Positions 33,613 to 42,479 are shown, counted from the first letter of the stretch. The stretch: DNA of 52,145 nt from Bacteroidia bacterium (GCA_026000155.1 BNYG01000014.1:1-52145); one strand, 5' to 3'. The notes: generated by a model from the letters alone, not told the origin. Numbers and translations: made by a program.

Positions 33613-33695
33613 TATCTTTGTACTATAAAACAAAAGCACTCTGCGGTGGCACTTGATTTATTCTTGAACGCCTATTTACAGGGTGTTTTTGCATT
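33613..33695 (+). ncRNA. Candidate small RNA: promoter, long-loop hairpin, T-run (unit 1)
   Basis: TATCTTTG at 33613-33620 would start a transcript near 33627. It soon enters a 12-bp stem (33632-33643 with 33679-33690, two G-U pairs) closing a 35-nt loop, and then a T-rich end, for a total of about 65 nt. The unit ends against the stop codon of the convergent gene at 33696. The loop contains GCGGTGG, CTTGATT and TTGAACG boxes that are similar in order to those of unit 2. It could alternatively be only a large-loop bidirectional terminator; the promoter match argues for an RNA gene. Confidence 0.4.
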
Positions 33696-34190
33696 TTATA
33701 CAATGTCAATTTTATTGATGCTATAATGTACATGCTTTCCATCTTTTTTTACTCCTAAAGTTAATTTTACTATAAAATTCAAATACTGGTATTTTTCACT
33801 TTTAAAAGTATAGTATAATACCGCCAAATTTACATATTTGTACCTTTTTTGATTTCCTGTATCTTTAGCAGGCACATATATAGGCTCTCCATCCAAAGCA
33901 ACAGCATTTTTGATTACCATTTCGAGTTTTTTAACAGCATACGTTGATTGCCAATTAAATGTACTGCGATTGGTTGCTTCTTTTCCACCTTCTGCCATTA
34001 CCAATGAAACATCTACATTCAAAAAATCATTGTGTACTGTTTTCTTTCCGGTTGTTCGTTTTAACTTTTCCAACAATGATTTGTATTCTTTTTCAACAAT
34101 TATACGCCGCTGCGCCATTGCAATTTTATCGGTTTCTATTCCACAAATTATTTGAGGAATAGGATTAAAGTTTGTTTCTTTATTATTCAT
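33696..34190 (-). CDS. Unknown protein, paralogue A (LPD3-like?)
   Basis: A 164-residue cytoplasmic protein, about half identical to the one at 37469-37951. Shared positions: GIET in the N-terminus, KKxVHNDFLxVDV (about 49-61), WQxTYAVKKLExxIKNA (about 85-101), GExIY, YVNxAxLYYTFxSEK (about 127-141) and a C-terminal KLTxGxKxxGxHVxYxIxK. The end (mixed helices, then beta strands) resembles in layout the large-polyvalent-protein-associated domain LPD3, a barnase/RelE-type fold found on phages and conjugative elements; this is a weak resemblance. No catalytic motif is certain. It abuts the convergent candidate RNA at 33613-33695. Confidence 0.65.
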   Translation of the reverse strand: MNNKETNFNPIPQIICGIETDKIAMAQRRIIVEKEYKSLLEKLKRTTGKKTVHNDFLNVDVSLVMAEGGKEATNRSTFNWQSTYAVKKLEMVIKNAVALDGEPIYVPAKDTGNQKRYKYVNLAVLYYTFKSEKYQYLNFIVKLTLGVKKDGKHVHYSINKIDIV

Positions 34191-34232
34191 AATATTTAGT
34201 TTTAAGTTTTATAATTAAACTATTTATATATT

Positions 34233-34324
34233 TGTCATGGCGGGCTTGACCCGCCATCTCCTGCTATTCGTTAATCACTATTCTACGGCGCTCATGGGAT
34301 TGCGGGTCAAGCCCGCAATGACAG
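34233..34324. repeat. Family-A palindromic repeat overlapping the thioesterase 3' end
   Basis: Arms TGTCATGGCGGGCTTGACCC... and inverse (with a compensating-looking C/G change) around a 35-bp spacer with TTCGTTAATCACT and TACGG. The thioesterase stop codon (34278) is inside it. Confidence 0.85.
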
Positions 34325-35063
34325 GATGAAATAGAATTCGGCTCCGGCAAATGGATTCTTCCCCTTTTTTCGTATCAATCAGGTATTCATTTTCGGAAGC
34401 CGCTTGTGTATATAATTTGAGTTTGTCCCCGAAAATACCTTCTATCAAATAGACGATTTCGTATTTCCGGATAAACTTTTCTTTAAACATTTTCAAATCA
34501 AAAATATTGAGTGTATGCTCGATATATTTGATACTGTTCGTATGTTGATTAATATCAATATCGCTGTAACGCACAGTATAACCCATGCTTGGTTCCACTC
34601 CGTTTACAGGAGGTATTTTTGCTAACTTTTCCAACGGACATTCTTGGTCAGGAACCACATAATCCGCCAAATCGGGACGCCATGCAAGGATGTCTACCGG
34701 ACGGCGAGTGACTATATCTATCGCTGCCCAAATGGTTCTGGCGTAACCGATTACGCGATTATCCTTATGGATGAATCGGATACAACGTTGCGTAAAAAAA
34801 CGGTCGACACCTTCTATCCAGGTCTCCACGGTGATATTTTCGTCATGTTCCGGATATTCGGACATTTCAATGGAAAGGCGGGATACGACCCAGGCCACAT
34901 TATCTTTCCGAATATCATCATAACCGAATCCGCGCTCATTGGCATGCGCCGTGGCCGCTTGAAAGATGCAATTGACAATCACCGGAATCGTTGCTTTTCC
35001 GGTAAAATCGCATGCGTACGATTCGATGTGATAATTGTATGAACCTACTTTGGATAACATCAT
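34278..35063 (-). CDS. Acyl-ACP thioesterase family protein
   Basis: A 261-residue protein with two hotdog folds, the acyl-ACP thioesterase (FatA/FatB-like) layout that hydrolyses acyl carrier protein thioesters. N-terminal half: YACDFTGKATIPVIVNCIFQAATAHANERGFG read as two parts, then VVSRLSIEM and WIEGVDRFFTQRCIRF. Second half: VRYSDIDINQHTNSIKYIE, whose N-x-H is the typical active-site region. It starts at ATG 35063, overlapping ilvN by 4 bp (ATGA); the longer open frame upstream is a shadow of ilvN. The last dozen residues (VIAGLTRNPMSAVE) come from a palindromic repeat. Its place in ilv operons is known in Bacteroidales; the physiological reason is unclear. Confidence 0.9.
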   Translation of the reverse strand: MMLSKVGSYNYHIESYACDFTGKATIPVIVNCIFQAATAHANERGFGYDDIRKDNVAWVVSRLSIEMSEYPEHDENITVETWIEGVDRFFTQRCIRFIHKDNRVIGYARTIWAAIDIVTRRPVDILAWRPDLADYVVPDQECPLEKLAKIPPVNGVEPSMGYTVRYSDIDINQHTNSIKYIEHTLNIFDLKMFKEKFIRKYEIVYLIEGIFGDKLKLYTQAASENEYLIDTKKGEESICRSRILFHPVIAGLTRNPMSAVE

Positions 35064-35617
35064 TTTTTCCTGTTTAATTTTTCTTCCATGGCCGCCAACA
35101 TATCGCTGAGCCTTTCTACTTTCGACTTTGTAATGGCTACTCTTCCGGAACGAATGAATTGCAATACACCGACTTTCTCGCTCAACTCTCTGAACAAATC
35201 GCGCGTTTCTTCGGAATGACCCGTTTTTTCCAATACCGTCCACACTTCGGTCATATCCAATATCCGGGCGTTGTACCGGCGGATGATTTCTTCAATCGAC
35301 CCCAAAGATAGTAATTTTGGCGTAGATAATTTGTATAATGCTATTTCTTGAAAAATTAAATCTTCGTCCGTATTGTAATACGCTTTGACAATATCCACTC
35401 GTTTGTCGATTTGCTTCACGACTTTTTCAATCATTTCCTTATCGGTAAAAGTTGTAATCGTAAACTTGTGAATGCCTTCAATCGCTGAAGGTGAAACGGA
35501 AAGCGTTTCGATATTCAATCCCCGGCGCGTAAAAATTATCGCCACCTGGTTTAATAAACCAACGGTATTTTCCGAAAATATGGTAACTGTGTATAATGCT
35601 TTATTGTCCATAATCAT
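35060..35617 (-). CDS. ilvN: Acetolactate synthase small (regulatory) subunit
   Basis: A 185-residue regulatory subunit. The ACT domain (about 8-80) begins YTVTIFSENTVGLLNQVAIIFTRRGLN (read as two parts) and continues with IETLSVSPS and HKFTIT, the fold that binds valine for feedback control. The C-terminal ALS_ss domain (about 95-175) includes SLGSIEEIIRRYNARILDM and GVLQFIRSGRVAITKS. It overlaps ilvB and the thioesterase by 4 bp on both sides, so the three are translationally coupled. Confidence 0.94.
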   Translation of the reverse strand: MIMDNKALYTVTIFSENTVGLLNQVAIIFTRRGLNIETLSVSPSAIEGIHKFTITTFTDKEMIEKVVKQIDKRVDIVKAYYNTDEDLIFQEIALYKLSTPKLLSLGSIEEIIRRYNARILDMTEVWTVLEKTGHSEETRDLFRELSEKVGVLQFIRSGRVAITKSKVERLSDMLAAMEEKLNRKK

Positions 35618-37332
35618 TCATTTCCAAGTAAAATATCTGTAATGCCTGCACCTGCCGGAACCATCGGATAAACCATGCCTTTCTGAATGACTTTGGCTTC
35701 CAGCAAGTAAGGCCCTTTGGTTGCCAGCATTTCCCGGATGGCTTCGTCCAATTCTTCGCGGGTTTCCACCGAACGCCCCGGAATATTATAGGCTGCTGCT
35801 ATTTTTATAAAATCCGGATTCTTCATAATCGTTTCGGAATAGCGTTCCTGCCAGAACAATTCCTGCCATTGGCGCACCATTCCCAAAAAATCATTGTTCA
35901 AAAGAATAATCTTGATGTCGATATTCGATTGCATAATCGTTCCGAATTCCTGAATGGTCATTTGTAATCCGCCGTCGCCTACGAACAGGCAAACCGTCCG
36001 GTCGGGAGCGCCGAATTTGGCGCCGATAGCTGCCGGAAGTCCGAAACCCATGGTTCCCAAACCGCCCGAAGTGACCACGCTTCTCGTTTGCCGGAATTTG
36101 AAATACCGGACACCCATCATCTGGTTTTGTCCGACATCGGTTACCAAAACGCCATTATTCCCGGTAGCTTCGGAAACTTTATTCACCACTTCACCCATTT
36201 TCAACGGTCCGTCAGCAGGATAAACTTCTTGATTGATAACGGCTTGTATTTCCTTTTCCCAAGGGGATTTAAATGTTTCGCGCCACTCGGCGTGTTTATT
36301 GTCTTTCAGCAACTTACTTATTTCCGCCAAGGTTACTTTAGCATCTCCCAGCACCGGAACATCGACCCGTACATTTTTGTCGATTTCCGAAGGATCCACA
36401 TCCAAATGAATGATTTTCGCTTGTTTGGCATATTTATTCAAATCGCCGGTTACCCGGTCGTCGAAACGCATGCCGATAGCAATCAACACATCACATTCGT
36501 TGGTTTTCAGGTTGGGCGCCACATTGCCGTGCATTCCCAATAGACCAACATTTAAAGGCTCGTCGGAAGGCAAAGCGGAAAGTCCCAATATAGTGGAAGC
36601 GGCCGGAATATCGGCTTTTCGCAGGAAATCCAACAATTCTTTTTCGGCATTTCCCAGAATAACTCCCTGACCTACCAATGCCAAGGGTTTTTTTGCTTCA
36701 TTAATTAATCGCGCTGCTTCGGCAATCTTCTCCGGTTCTAAATCGGGAACAGGAATATAACTCCGAATGAGATTAACGGTATGGGGCTGATAATCAACGA
36801 TAGCTGTTTGGGCATTCTTGGTAATATCCAACACCACAGGTCCCGGTCGTCCGGTGGAAGCGATGTAAAAGGCACGAGCAACCGCCCACGCCATTTCGTC
36901 CGCATTCCGCACCTGGTACGCCCATTTGCTGATAGGTTGTGTGACACCGATGACATCAATTTCTTGAAAGGCATCCGTACCCAACAGAGTAGCAGGAACT
37001 TGTCCGGCAATCACAACGATGGGCGTACTGTCCATCATGGCATCGGCAATGCCGGTAATGGTATTGGCAACACCGGGGCCGGAGGTCACAATGGTGACGC
37101 CTACTTTTCCCGAAACACGGGCATAGCCTTGCGCCGCATGGGTAGCGCCTTGTTCGTGACGCACCAGAATATGGTTCAGCCGGTCTTTATAATCGTACAA
37201 ACTATCGTAAATAGGAATGGCTTGTCCGCCCGGGTAGCCGAAAATGGTATCGACCCCTTCGTGCAAAAGCGATTCGAGCAGCGCCTGCGAGCCGGTCATC
37301 GTCATTTTATTTTTACGGTCACTGTTCATCAT
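35614..37332 (-). CDS. ilvB: Acetolactate synthase large (catalytic) subunit
   Basis: A 572-residue thiamine diphosphate enzyme that joins two pyruvates, or pyruvate and 2-oxobutyrate, in the first common step of branched-chain amino acid synthesis. N-terminal pyrimidine-binding domain with the catalytic Glu in VRHEQGATHAAQGYAR (about 58), central FAD-like domain (about 200-340; RFDDRVTGDLNKYA), and C-terminal pyrophosphate-binding domain with GDGG...NN (about 450-480: VGDGGLQMTIQEF, ILLNNDFLGMV). It starts at a double ATG. No strong promoter match was found in the 37333-37400 spacer; TTATTTG on the minus strand is a weak candidate. Confidence 0.96.
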   Translation of the reverse strand: MMNSDRKNKMTMTGSQALLESLLHEGVDTIFGYPGGQAIPIYDSLYDYKDRLNHILVRHEQGATHAAQGYARVSGKVGVTIVTSGPGVANTITGIADAMMDSTPIVVIAGQVPATLLGTDAFQEIDVIGVTQPISKWAYQVRNADEMAWAVARAFYIASTGRPGPVVLDITKNAQTAIVDYQPHTVNLIRSYIPVPDLEPEKIAEAARLINEAKKPLALVGQGVILGNAEKELLDFLRKADIPAASTILGLSALPSDEPLNVGLLGMHGNVAPNLKTNECDVLIAIGMRFDDRVTGDLNKYAKQAKIIHLDVDPSEIDKNVRVDVPVLGDAKVTLAEISKLLKDNKHAEWRETFKSPWEKEIQAVINQEVYPADGPLKMGEVVNKVSEATGNNGVLVTDVGQNQMMGVRYFKFRQTRSVVTSGGLGTMGFGLPAAIGAKFGAPDRTVCLFVGDGGLQMTIQEFGTIMQSNIDIKIILLNNDFLGMVRQWQELFWQERYSETIMKNPDFIKIAAAYNIPGRSVETREELDEAIREMLATKGPYLLEAKVIQKGMVYPMVPAGAGITDILLGNE

Positions 37333-37388
37333 TATATATTTATTTTCAATTTTTTATTTTTATTGCTTGTTATATTACAAATAATTTG

Positions 37389-37470
37389 TACCTTTGTAAC
37401 CTATTTATAATGCCTTATAGAAGCGATTGTCTTTGGACTTTAACGACTTTTACTATAAGGCATTTTTTTT
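37389..37470 (+). ncRNA. Candidate small RNA: promoter, long-loop hairpin, T-run (unit 2)
   Basis: TACCTTTG at 37389-37396, a likely start near 37402, then a perfect 12-bp stem (37409-37420 with 37453-37464) closing a 32-nt loop, then T7: a transcript of about 65 nt that terminates at the stop codon of the convergent gene (37469). Loop boxes GCGATTG, CTTTGGACTT and TAACG resemble those of unit 1. The stem sequences of the two units differ while the architecture is kept, which is what a selected structure would show. A simple shared terminator is the alternative. Confidence 0.45.
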
Positions 37471-37951
37471 ATTCTATCTCTACTTTATCAATACAATATT
37501 GTACATGTCTGCCATTTGATTTTATTCCTATTGTCAATTTAGCTGTAAAATTCATATACCAATGTTTTTCGCTTTCAAATGTATAATACAATATTGCCAT
37601 ATTTACATATCCGAATTCTTTTTGTTTCCCTTGCGTTTTTGCTTCTTTATAAATAGTTTCTCCACTCAATTGCTTAGCATTTTTAATGATAGTTTCAAGT
37701 TTTTTAACAGCATAAGTTGCTTGCCAACTTGCGGCGGCATTTAAGCTGGCTTTTTTATAACTTTCTCGCATGATAATATATACATCAACGCCAAGAAAAT
37801 CGTTATGCACAGCTTTTTTGTCTTTTGTTTGTTGTAATTTTTCAAGCAAATCAATATAGGTTTGTTTAACAATTTCTCTTCGTTGCTTGGTTGAATTTTT
37901 AGCGGTTTCTATTCCGTTTATTATTGGGGGAATTAATTCATTGGTATCCAT
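37469..37951 (-). CDS. Unknown protein, paralogue B (LPD3-like?)
   Basis: A 160-residue cytoplasmic protein, paralogous to 33696-34190. It starts MDTNELIPPIINGIETAKN and contains KKAVHNDFLGVDVYIIM, WQATYAVKKLETIIKNA and YVNMAILYYTFESEKHWY; it ends HVQYCIDKVEIE. It lies only 25 bp after ilvD and so is probably co-transcribed with it, and its stop codon touches the candidate RNA unit 2. Two paralogues with a like neighbour in two spacers of one gene cluster suggest duplication of a small unit. No function can be assigned; the LPD3-like layout is a hint only. Confidence 0.65.
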   Translation of the reverse strand: MDTNELIPPIINGIETAKNSTKQRREIVKQTYIDLLEKLQQTKDKKAVHNDFLGVDVYIIMRESYKKASLNAAASWQATYAVKKLETIIKNAKQLSGETIYKEAKTQGKQKEFGYVNMAILYYTFESEKHWYMNFTAKLTIGIKSNGRHVQYCIDKVEIE

Positions 37952-37976
37952 ATTTATCTTTAATTAATTGTTTATT

Positions 37977-39812
37977 TCAAATTACCCGCACAGCGCCTTT
38001 ATCCGCTGAACCAACCAAACTCGCATAAGCCTTTAACGCTTTGGAAATAATCCGATTTCTGCCTTTTGGCGTCCAAGCCTCTTTCTCGCGTTTTTCCTCT
38101 TCTACTCGGCGCTGCGCGAGTTCTTCATCTGAAATCAATACATTGATTGTTCTTTCGGGAATATTGATTTCGATAATGTCGTTGTCTCTTACCAATCCAA
38201 TATTGCCGCCGGCTGCCGCTTCCGGTGAGATATGCCCGATAGACAAACCGGATGTGCCTCCGGAAAACCGTCCGTCGGTAATCAAAGCGCAGGCTTTTCC
38301 TAAATGGCGGGATTTGATATACGAAGTCGGATACAGCATTTCCTGCATTCCGGGACCGCCTTTGGGGCCTTCGTAAAGAATCACTACGACATCTCCTGCT
38401 ATTATTTTTCCGCCCAAAATTCCCTCGCAGGCTGCTTCTTGCGAATCGAATACTTTGGCTGGTCCTGAAAACCGGAGGATGCTTTCGTCCACGCCTGCTG
38501 TTTTCACTACGCAGCCGTCGAGGGCGATGTTGCCTTTTAAAACCGCTAATCCGCCGTCTTTGCTATATGCGTGTTCGATGTCGCGGATGCAACCGTTTGT
38601 CCGGTCAATATCCATTTCGTCCACATTGTAATATTCTTCTTGCGAACCTAACACTAAATTGAATTTATTGCCGGGTGCAGCCGTATATAATTGTAACGCT
38701 TCTGTGGACATAGTGTCCTCGCAAATATTGTATTTTTTAATGGCTTCTTCCAAGGTGTTTCCGTCCACACGTTTCAGGGAGGCATCAATCAAACCGCCTT
38801 TGTGCAATTCGCCCAGAATGCCGGGAATACCGCCGGCGCGGTTGACATCCTGAATATAAAATTTGTTGGTATTGGGCGCCACTTTGCACAGACATGGTGT
38901 TTTACGCGAAAGCATATCAATGTCCTGCATCGTAAAATCTACTCCGGCTTCTTGTGCAATCGCCAATAAATGCAAAACCGTATTCGTCGAGCCGCCCATG
39001 GCAATATCCAAGGTCATGGCATTCAAGAAAGCTGCGCGGGTAGCAATGCTGCGCGGCAACACACTTTCATCGCCTTCTTCGTAATATTTACAGGCATTTT
39101 TAACAATCAAACGGGCAGCATCACGGAATAAATTTTTCCGGTCGGCATGGGTTGCCAACAAGGTTCCGTTGCCCGGCAAGGCCAAACCGATGGCTTCATT
39201 CAGGCAGTTCATGGAATTGGCGGTAAACATTCCGGAACAGGAACCGCAAGTGGGACAGGCATTTAATTCGATTTTCCGGACTTGTTCGTCCGAAACGGAT
39301 TCGTCGGCGCTTTGTACCATGGCATCAATCAAATCCAATCCGTGACCGTCCAACCGTCCGGCTTCCATGGGTCCGCCCGACACAAAAACCGCCGGAATAT
39401 TCAATCGCATGGCGGCCATCAACATGCCCGGAGTGATTTTATCGCAATTGCTGATGCAAACCATGGCATCGGCTTTGTGCGCTTGCACCATATATTCTAC
39501 GCTGTCGGCAATCAAATCGCGGGAAGGCAGCGAGTACAACATGCCGTCGTGCCCCATCGCAATACCGTCGTCAATGGCGATCGTGTTAAATTCGGCGGCG
39601 AAACAGCCTGCTTTTTCAATTTCCGATTTCACGAATTGTCCGATTTCATGCAAATGGACATGACCGGGAACAAATTGTGTAAACGAATTGACAATGGCGA
39701 TGATGGGTTTCCCCATTTGTTCTTCCTTCATCCCGTTGGCTTTCCACAACGAACGGGCGCCTGCCATTTTTCGACCGTGCGTACTGGTATAACTGCGTAA
39801 TTGAATATTCAT
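37977..39812 (-). CDS. ilvD: Dihydroxy-acid dehydratase
   Basis: A 611-residue iron-sulfur dehydratase, third common step of valine and isoleucine synthesis. Cysteine ligands of the cluster are visible in [14 protein letters not shown] (about 122) and [20 protein letters not shown] (about 190-200); the substrate/metal region [11 protein letters not shown] is at about 80, and [15 protein letters not shown] near residue 520. First gene of the minus-strand ilv group with its own promoter at 39836-39843. Full length for the family. Confidence 0.96.
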   Translation of the reverse strand: MNIQLRSYTSTHGRKMAGARSLWKANGMKEEQMGKPIIAIVNSFTQFVPGHVHLHEIGQFVKSEIEKAGCFAAEFNTIAIDDGIAMGHDGMLYSLPSRDLIADSVEYMVQAHKADAMVCISNCDKITPGMLMAAMRLNIPAVFVSGGPMEAGRLDGHGLDLIDAMVQSADESVSDEQVRKIELNACPTCGSCSGMFTANSMNCLNEAIGLALPGNGTLLATHADRKNLFRDAARLIVKNACKYYEEGDESVLPRSIATRAAFLNAMTLDIAMGGSTNTVLHLLAIAQEAGVDFTMQDIDMLSRKTPCLCKVAPNTNKFYIQDVNRAGGIPGILGELHKGGLIDASLKRVDGNTLEEAIKKYNICEDTMSTEALQLYTAAPGNKFNLVLGSQEEYYNVDEMDIDRTNGCIRDIEHAYSKDGGLAVLKGNIALDGCVVKTAGVDESILRFSGPAKVFDSQEAACEGILGGKIIAGDVVVILYEGPKGGPGMQEMLYPTSYIKSRHLGKACALITDGRFSGGTSGLSIGHISPEAAAGGNIGLVRDNDIIEINIPERTINVLISDEELAQRRVEEEKREKEAWTPKGRNRIISKALKAYASLVGSADKGAVRVI

Positions 39813-39835
39813 CGATTTTTACCTTAAAAAGACTG

Positions 39836-39843
39836 CAAAGATA
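39836..39843 (-). promoter_or_regulatory. Promoter -7 element of ilvD
   Basis: TATCTTTG followed by CAG on the minus strand, 23 bp before the ilvD start. Confidence 0.6.
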
Positions 39844-39953
39844 ATAGAGAAAGCTTAAATATTTGTTATAAAAATGAAGTTTTTTCTTGTATAAACGAAT
39901 AGTTTAAAAGAAAATGCGCTTGTTTTGATAAAATACCTTGTAATAAATATAAA

Positions 39954-40739
39954 TCAGCCATTAATATCATAATTGAGTCGGTCTACCAGTTGTTTGGCCG
40001 CTTTTTCCGGATTTTCTTCTTTGGCTAACAAGCTCACGAATTTGCTGCCGATAATCGCTCCGGAAGCATTTTCAAAAGCCACCGAAAGGGTTTCTTTATT
40101 CGATATGCCAAAACCAATCAGGCGGGGATTGCGCAATCCCATGCTGTTGATCCGGCGGAAATAGGCTTGTGTTTGTCCGGCAAAACTTTGTTGCGCACCG
40201 GTCGTGGCGGCCGATGAAACCATGTAAATAAAACCTTCGGTGTGTTCGTCGATGAACCGGATACGTTCTTCGGAGGTTTCGGGCGTAATCAGCATGATAA
40301 TTTTCAACTCGTAGCGGTCGGCAATGGGTTTGTATGTCTGCAAATAATCATGAAAAGGCAAATCGGGGATAATCATTCCGGCAATTCCGGTCTGTTGGCA
40401 ATCCCGGCAAAAGTTTTCAAAGCCGTACTGCATGATTGGATTTAAATAACCCATTAAAATCAAGGGAATATGCACTTCGTTTTTAATGGAAGCTAATTGA
40501 GTAAACAGGAGCTTTAGATTCATTCCGTTGCGAAGCGCGATGGTACTGCTTTCCTGAATGACCGGGCCGTCTGCCATCGGGTCGGAAAAAGGGATGCCGA
40601 CCTCAATCATATCCACTCCGTTTTCCTGTAACGATTGGATAACCTTGACCGTATCATCTAATTGAGGAAATCCTGCCGTAAAATAGATCGAAAGAATGTT
40701 TTTCTGTTTGTGCTGAAAGAGTGCGCTAATTTTATTCAT
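39954..40739 (-). CDS. trpA: Tryptophan synthase alpha subunit
   Basis: A 261-residue (beta/alpha)8 enzyme that splits indole-3-glycerol phosphate to indole. Catalytic Glu and Asp are in [17 protein letters not shown] (about 46 and 57), and the phosphate site in [10 protein letters not shown] and GAIIGSKFV. The start overlaps trpF by 4 bp. The beta subunit gene, which it needs for a working synthase and which usually heads the trp operon of Bacteroidetes, is not in this window. Confidence 0.95.
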   Translation of the reverse strand: MNKISALFQHKQKNILSIYFTAGFPQLDDTVKVIQSLQENGVDMIEVGIPFSDPMADGPVIQESSTIALRNGMNLKLLFTQLASIKNEVHIPLILMGYLNPIMQYGFENFCRDCQQTGIAGMIIPDLPFHDYLQTYKPIADRYELKIIMLITPETSEERIRFIDEHTEGFIYMVSSAATTGAQQSFAGQTQAYFRRINSMGLRNPRLIGFGISNKETLSVAFENASGAIIGSKFVSLLAKEENPEKAAKQLVDRLNYDING

Positions 40740-41344
40740 AAGACTTTTTTGAGTTTATCCGGGTCTTTTACTCCCGGCGCCATTTCAAATTTACTATTTA
40801 AATCGACCGCATACAAGAGCGGATGCCGGAATGCTTTGACCGCTTCCATCTCCTTGATGCCGATGCCGCCGCTGAGAAAGAAAGGGGTTTTGCCGGAATA
40901 AGCGGAAAGAATTTGCCAATCAAACGTTTGACCCGAACCGCCATATTGGCTTGTTTTCGTATCAAACAGAAAGTAATCGCAAGCGCCTTCGTAAAAAACA
41001 GTCTTTTTCAAATCTTCTTCCTCTTCCACCGGAAAAGCTTTAATGACCGTTATTCCTTTCTTTTTCAATTCCTTGCAAAAAACAGGCGATTCCATTCCGT
41101 GTAATTGTACTAATTGCAAATCGTACTTTTTTATTGTTTCCAGCACGGTTTCCTGCGAAGCATTGACAAAAACACCCACTTTTTGAATGGAAGCCGGCAC
41201 GGATTGCAAGGCTTCCGGATCTAAATTGCCGGCATAGCGGGGCGATTTTTCATGGAAAATCAATCCCAGCATATCAATGGGGAGCTGACTGATTTCCGTT
41301 ATGTTTTCGGGACATTTCATCCCGCAGACTTTTATTTTATACAT
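40736..41344 (-). CDS. trpF: Phosphoribosylanthranilate isomerase
   Basis: A 202-residue (beta/alpha)8 isomerase. The general base Cys is in [11 protein letters not shown] (about 7) and the catalytic Asp in [20 protein letters not shown] (about 127); the phosphate site is [11 protein letters not shown] and VDLNSKFE. It overlaps trpC by 8 bp and trpA by 4 bp. It is a separate protein here, not fused to trpC as in some bacteria. Confidence 0.94.
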   Translation of the reverse strand: MYKIKVCGMKCPENITEISQLPIDMLGLIFHEKSPRYAGNLDPEALQSVPASIQKVGVFVNASQETVLETIKKYDLQLVQLHGMESPVFCKELKKKGITVIKAFPVEEEEDLKKTVFYEGACDYFLFDTKTSQYGGSGQTFDWQILSAYSGKTPFFLSGGIGIKEMEAVKAFRHPLLYAVDLNSKFEMAPGVKDPDKLKKVL

Positions 41345-42110
41345 ATTCTTTTAATGCTTGCGCCGGATTTTCCGTTTTCATAAAAATTTCACCCATTAAA
41401 AACCCCTTAAAACCGGCTTTCCGCAACTGAATGACCGTTTCCGGATCGGATAGTCCGCTTTCCGAAATTTTGATGAATTCTTCCGGTATTTTGTTTGCCA
41501 AATCAATGGTATGTTGAATATCCGTCACAAAAGTTTTCAAATCGCGGTTGTTGATACCCACTACATCTATATTCGGTTGGATATAAGCCAATTCCGCTTC
41601 GTTGTGAATTTCCAGTAATACTTCCAGATTCAGTTCGTGAGCGATTCCGGCAAACCGGGAAACTTCTTCCGGCGTGAGGCAAGCCGCAATCAGCAAAATC
41701 ACATCGGCGCCCAAGACTTTGGATTGATAAACCTGGTATTCGTCCACGATAAAATCTTTGCGCAATAAAGGAATGTGCGTAATCAGTTTGCGCGCTTTCT
41801 TGAAATCGCGGAACGAACCGCCGAAAAACACTTCATCCGTAAGAATGGAAATAGCCGTGGCGCCCGCCTGTTCGTAACCGCTGACAATGGTTTTCACATC
41901 GGCATTCGGATGTATCCAGCCTTTGGACGGCGAACGGCGTTTGAATTCGGCGATAATGCCCGAAGTCGAGTTCGCCAAAGCCTGTTTGAACGAAACTGTT
42001 TGATGTCCGGTTACATCCAAAAAGTCTTTTAAATACGCCAGGGGCATTTCTTCCTTTTGGCGAACCACTTCCAAGCGTTTATTATCGCAAATTTTTTCGA
42101 GAATGTTCAT
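41337..42110 (-). CDS. trpC: Indole-3-glycerol phosphate synthase
   Basis: A 257-residue enzyme that closes the indole ring. Characteristic elements: IAEFKRRSPSKGWI with the catalytic Lys (about 55), LRKDFIVDEYQV (about 117-128), VLLEIHNEAEL with the catalytic Glu, VGINNRDLKTF and ISESGLSDPETV. It is the first gene of the short trpC-F-A unit and has a promoter 22 bp upstream; trpE, G, D and B are absent here. Confidence 0.95.
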   Translation of the reverse strand: MNILEKICDNKRLEVVRQKEEMPLAYLKDFLDVTGHQTVSFKQALANSTSGIIAEFKRRSPSKGWIHPNADVKTIVSGYEQAGATAISILTDEVFFGGSFRDFKKARKLITHIPLLRKDFIVDEYQVYQSKVLGADVILLIAACLTPEEVSRFAGIAHELNLEVLLEIHNEAELAYIQPNIDVVGINNRDLKTFVTDIQHTIDLANKIPEEFIKISESGLSDPETVIQLRKAGFKGFLMGEIFMKTENPAQALKEYV

Positions 42111-42131
42111 TTATTATCTTATTTCGTACTG

Positions 42132-42139
42132 CAAAGGTA
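42132..42139 (-). promoter_or_regulatory. Promoter -7 element of trpC-trpF-trpA
   Basis: TACCTTTG followed by CAG on the minus strand, 21 bp before trpC. It shows that the three genes form their own transcription unit. Confidence 0.65.
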
Positions 42140-42224
42140 TGATTTTTTTGTTAGGAATAGATTCTCTATAATCACATAAACCAAAATTTTATCATTATTT
42201 CTTTATTCATATTGGGAAAATTAC

Positions 42225-42232
42225 TATCTTTG
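42225..42232 (+). promoter_or_regulatory. Promoter -7 element of the MazF-type pair
   Basis: TATCTTTG followed by CA, 34 bp before the antitoxin start. Confidence 0.65.
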
Positions 42233-42266
42233 CAAGGCATATCAATCATAAAAATAATGTATAGTT

Positions 42267-42479
42267 ATGGAGACGGCCGAAATTATGTATAAAATAAATC
42301 GTATGCCGAGAAGGCAAAGGATGTTTATTGCCGAACGTATAATCCACTCTGTTCGGTCAGAGGAGCAAAACACACTACTCAAAAAAGCCGTAGCTTGTTT
42401 ATATGACGATTATCGCACAGACAAGGAATTAACTGCCTTTACTCAACTTGATTTTGAAAATTTTTATGAAACAAGGTGA
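42267..42479 (+). CDS. Probable antitoxin of the MazF-type pair
   Basis: A 70-residue helical, charged protein (MPRRQRMFIAERIIHSVRSEEQ, then a Lys-rich helix and DYRTDKELTAFTQLDFENFYE). It overlaps the toxin gene by 14 bp and follows a strong promoter, the classic position for an antitoxin. It has no AbrB-like N-terminus as in MazE; similar short proteins occur ahead of PemK/MazF toxins in Bacteroidetes. The assignment rests on size, overlap and the acidic C-terminal segment. Confidence 0.75.
   Translation: METAEIMYKINRMPRRQRMFIAERIIHSVRSEEQNTLLKKAVACLYDDYRTDKELTAFTQLDFENFYETR

Noticed and set aside
33554..33695. Riboswitch upstream of pdxS
   Set aside because: The pdxS leader is only about 35 nt on the minus strand, too short, and the hairpin next to it is on the other side of the promoter.
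35064..35243. N-terminal extension of the thioesterase frame
   Set aside because: It overlaps ilvN out of frame; the ATGA overlap at 35060-35063 gives a natural start.
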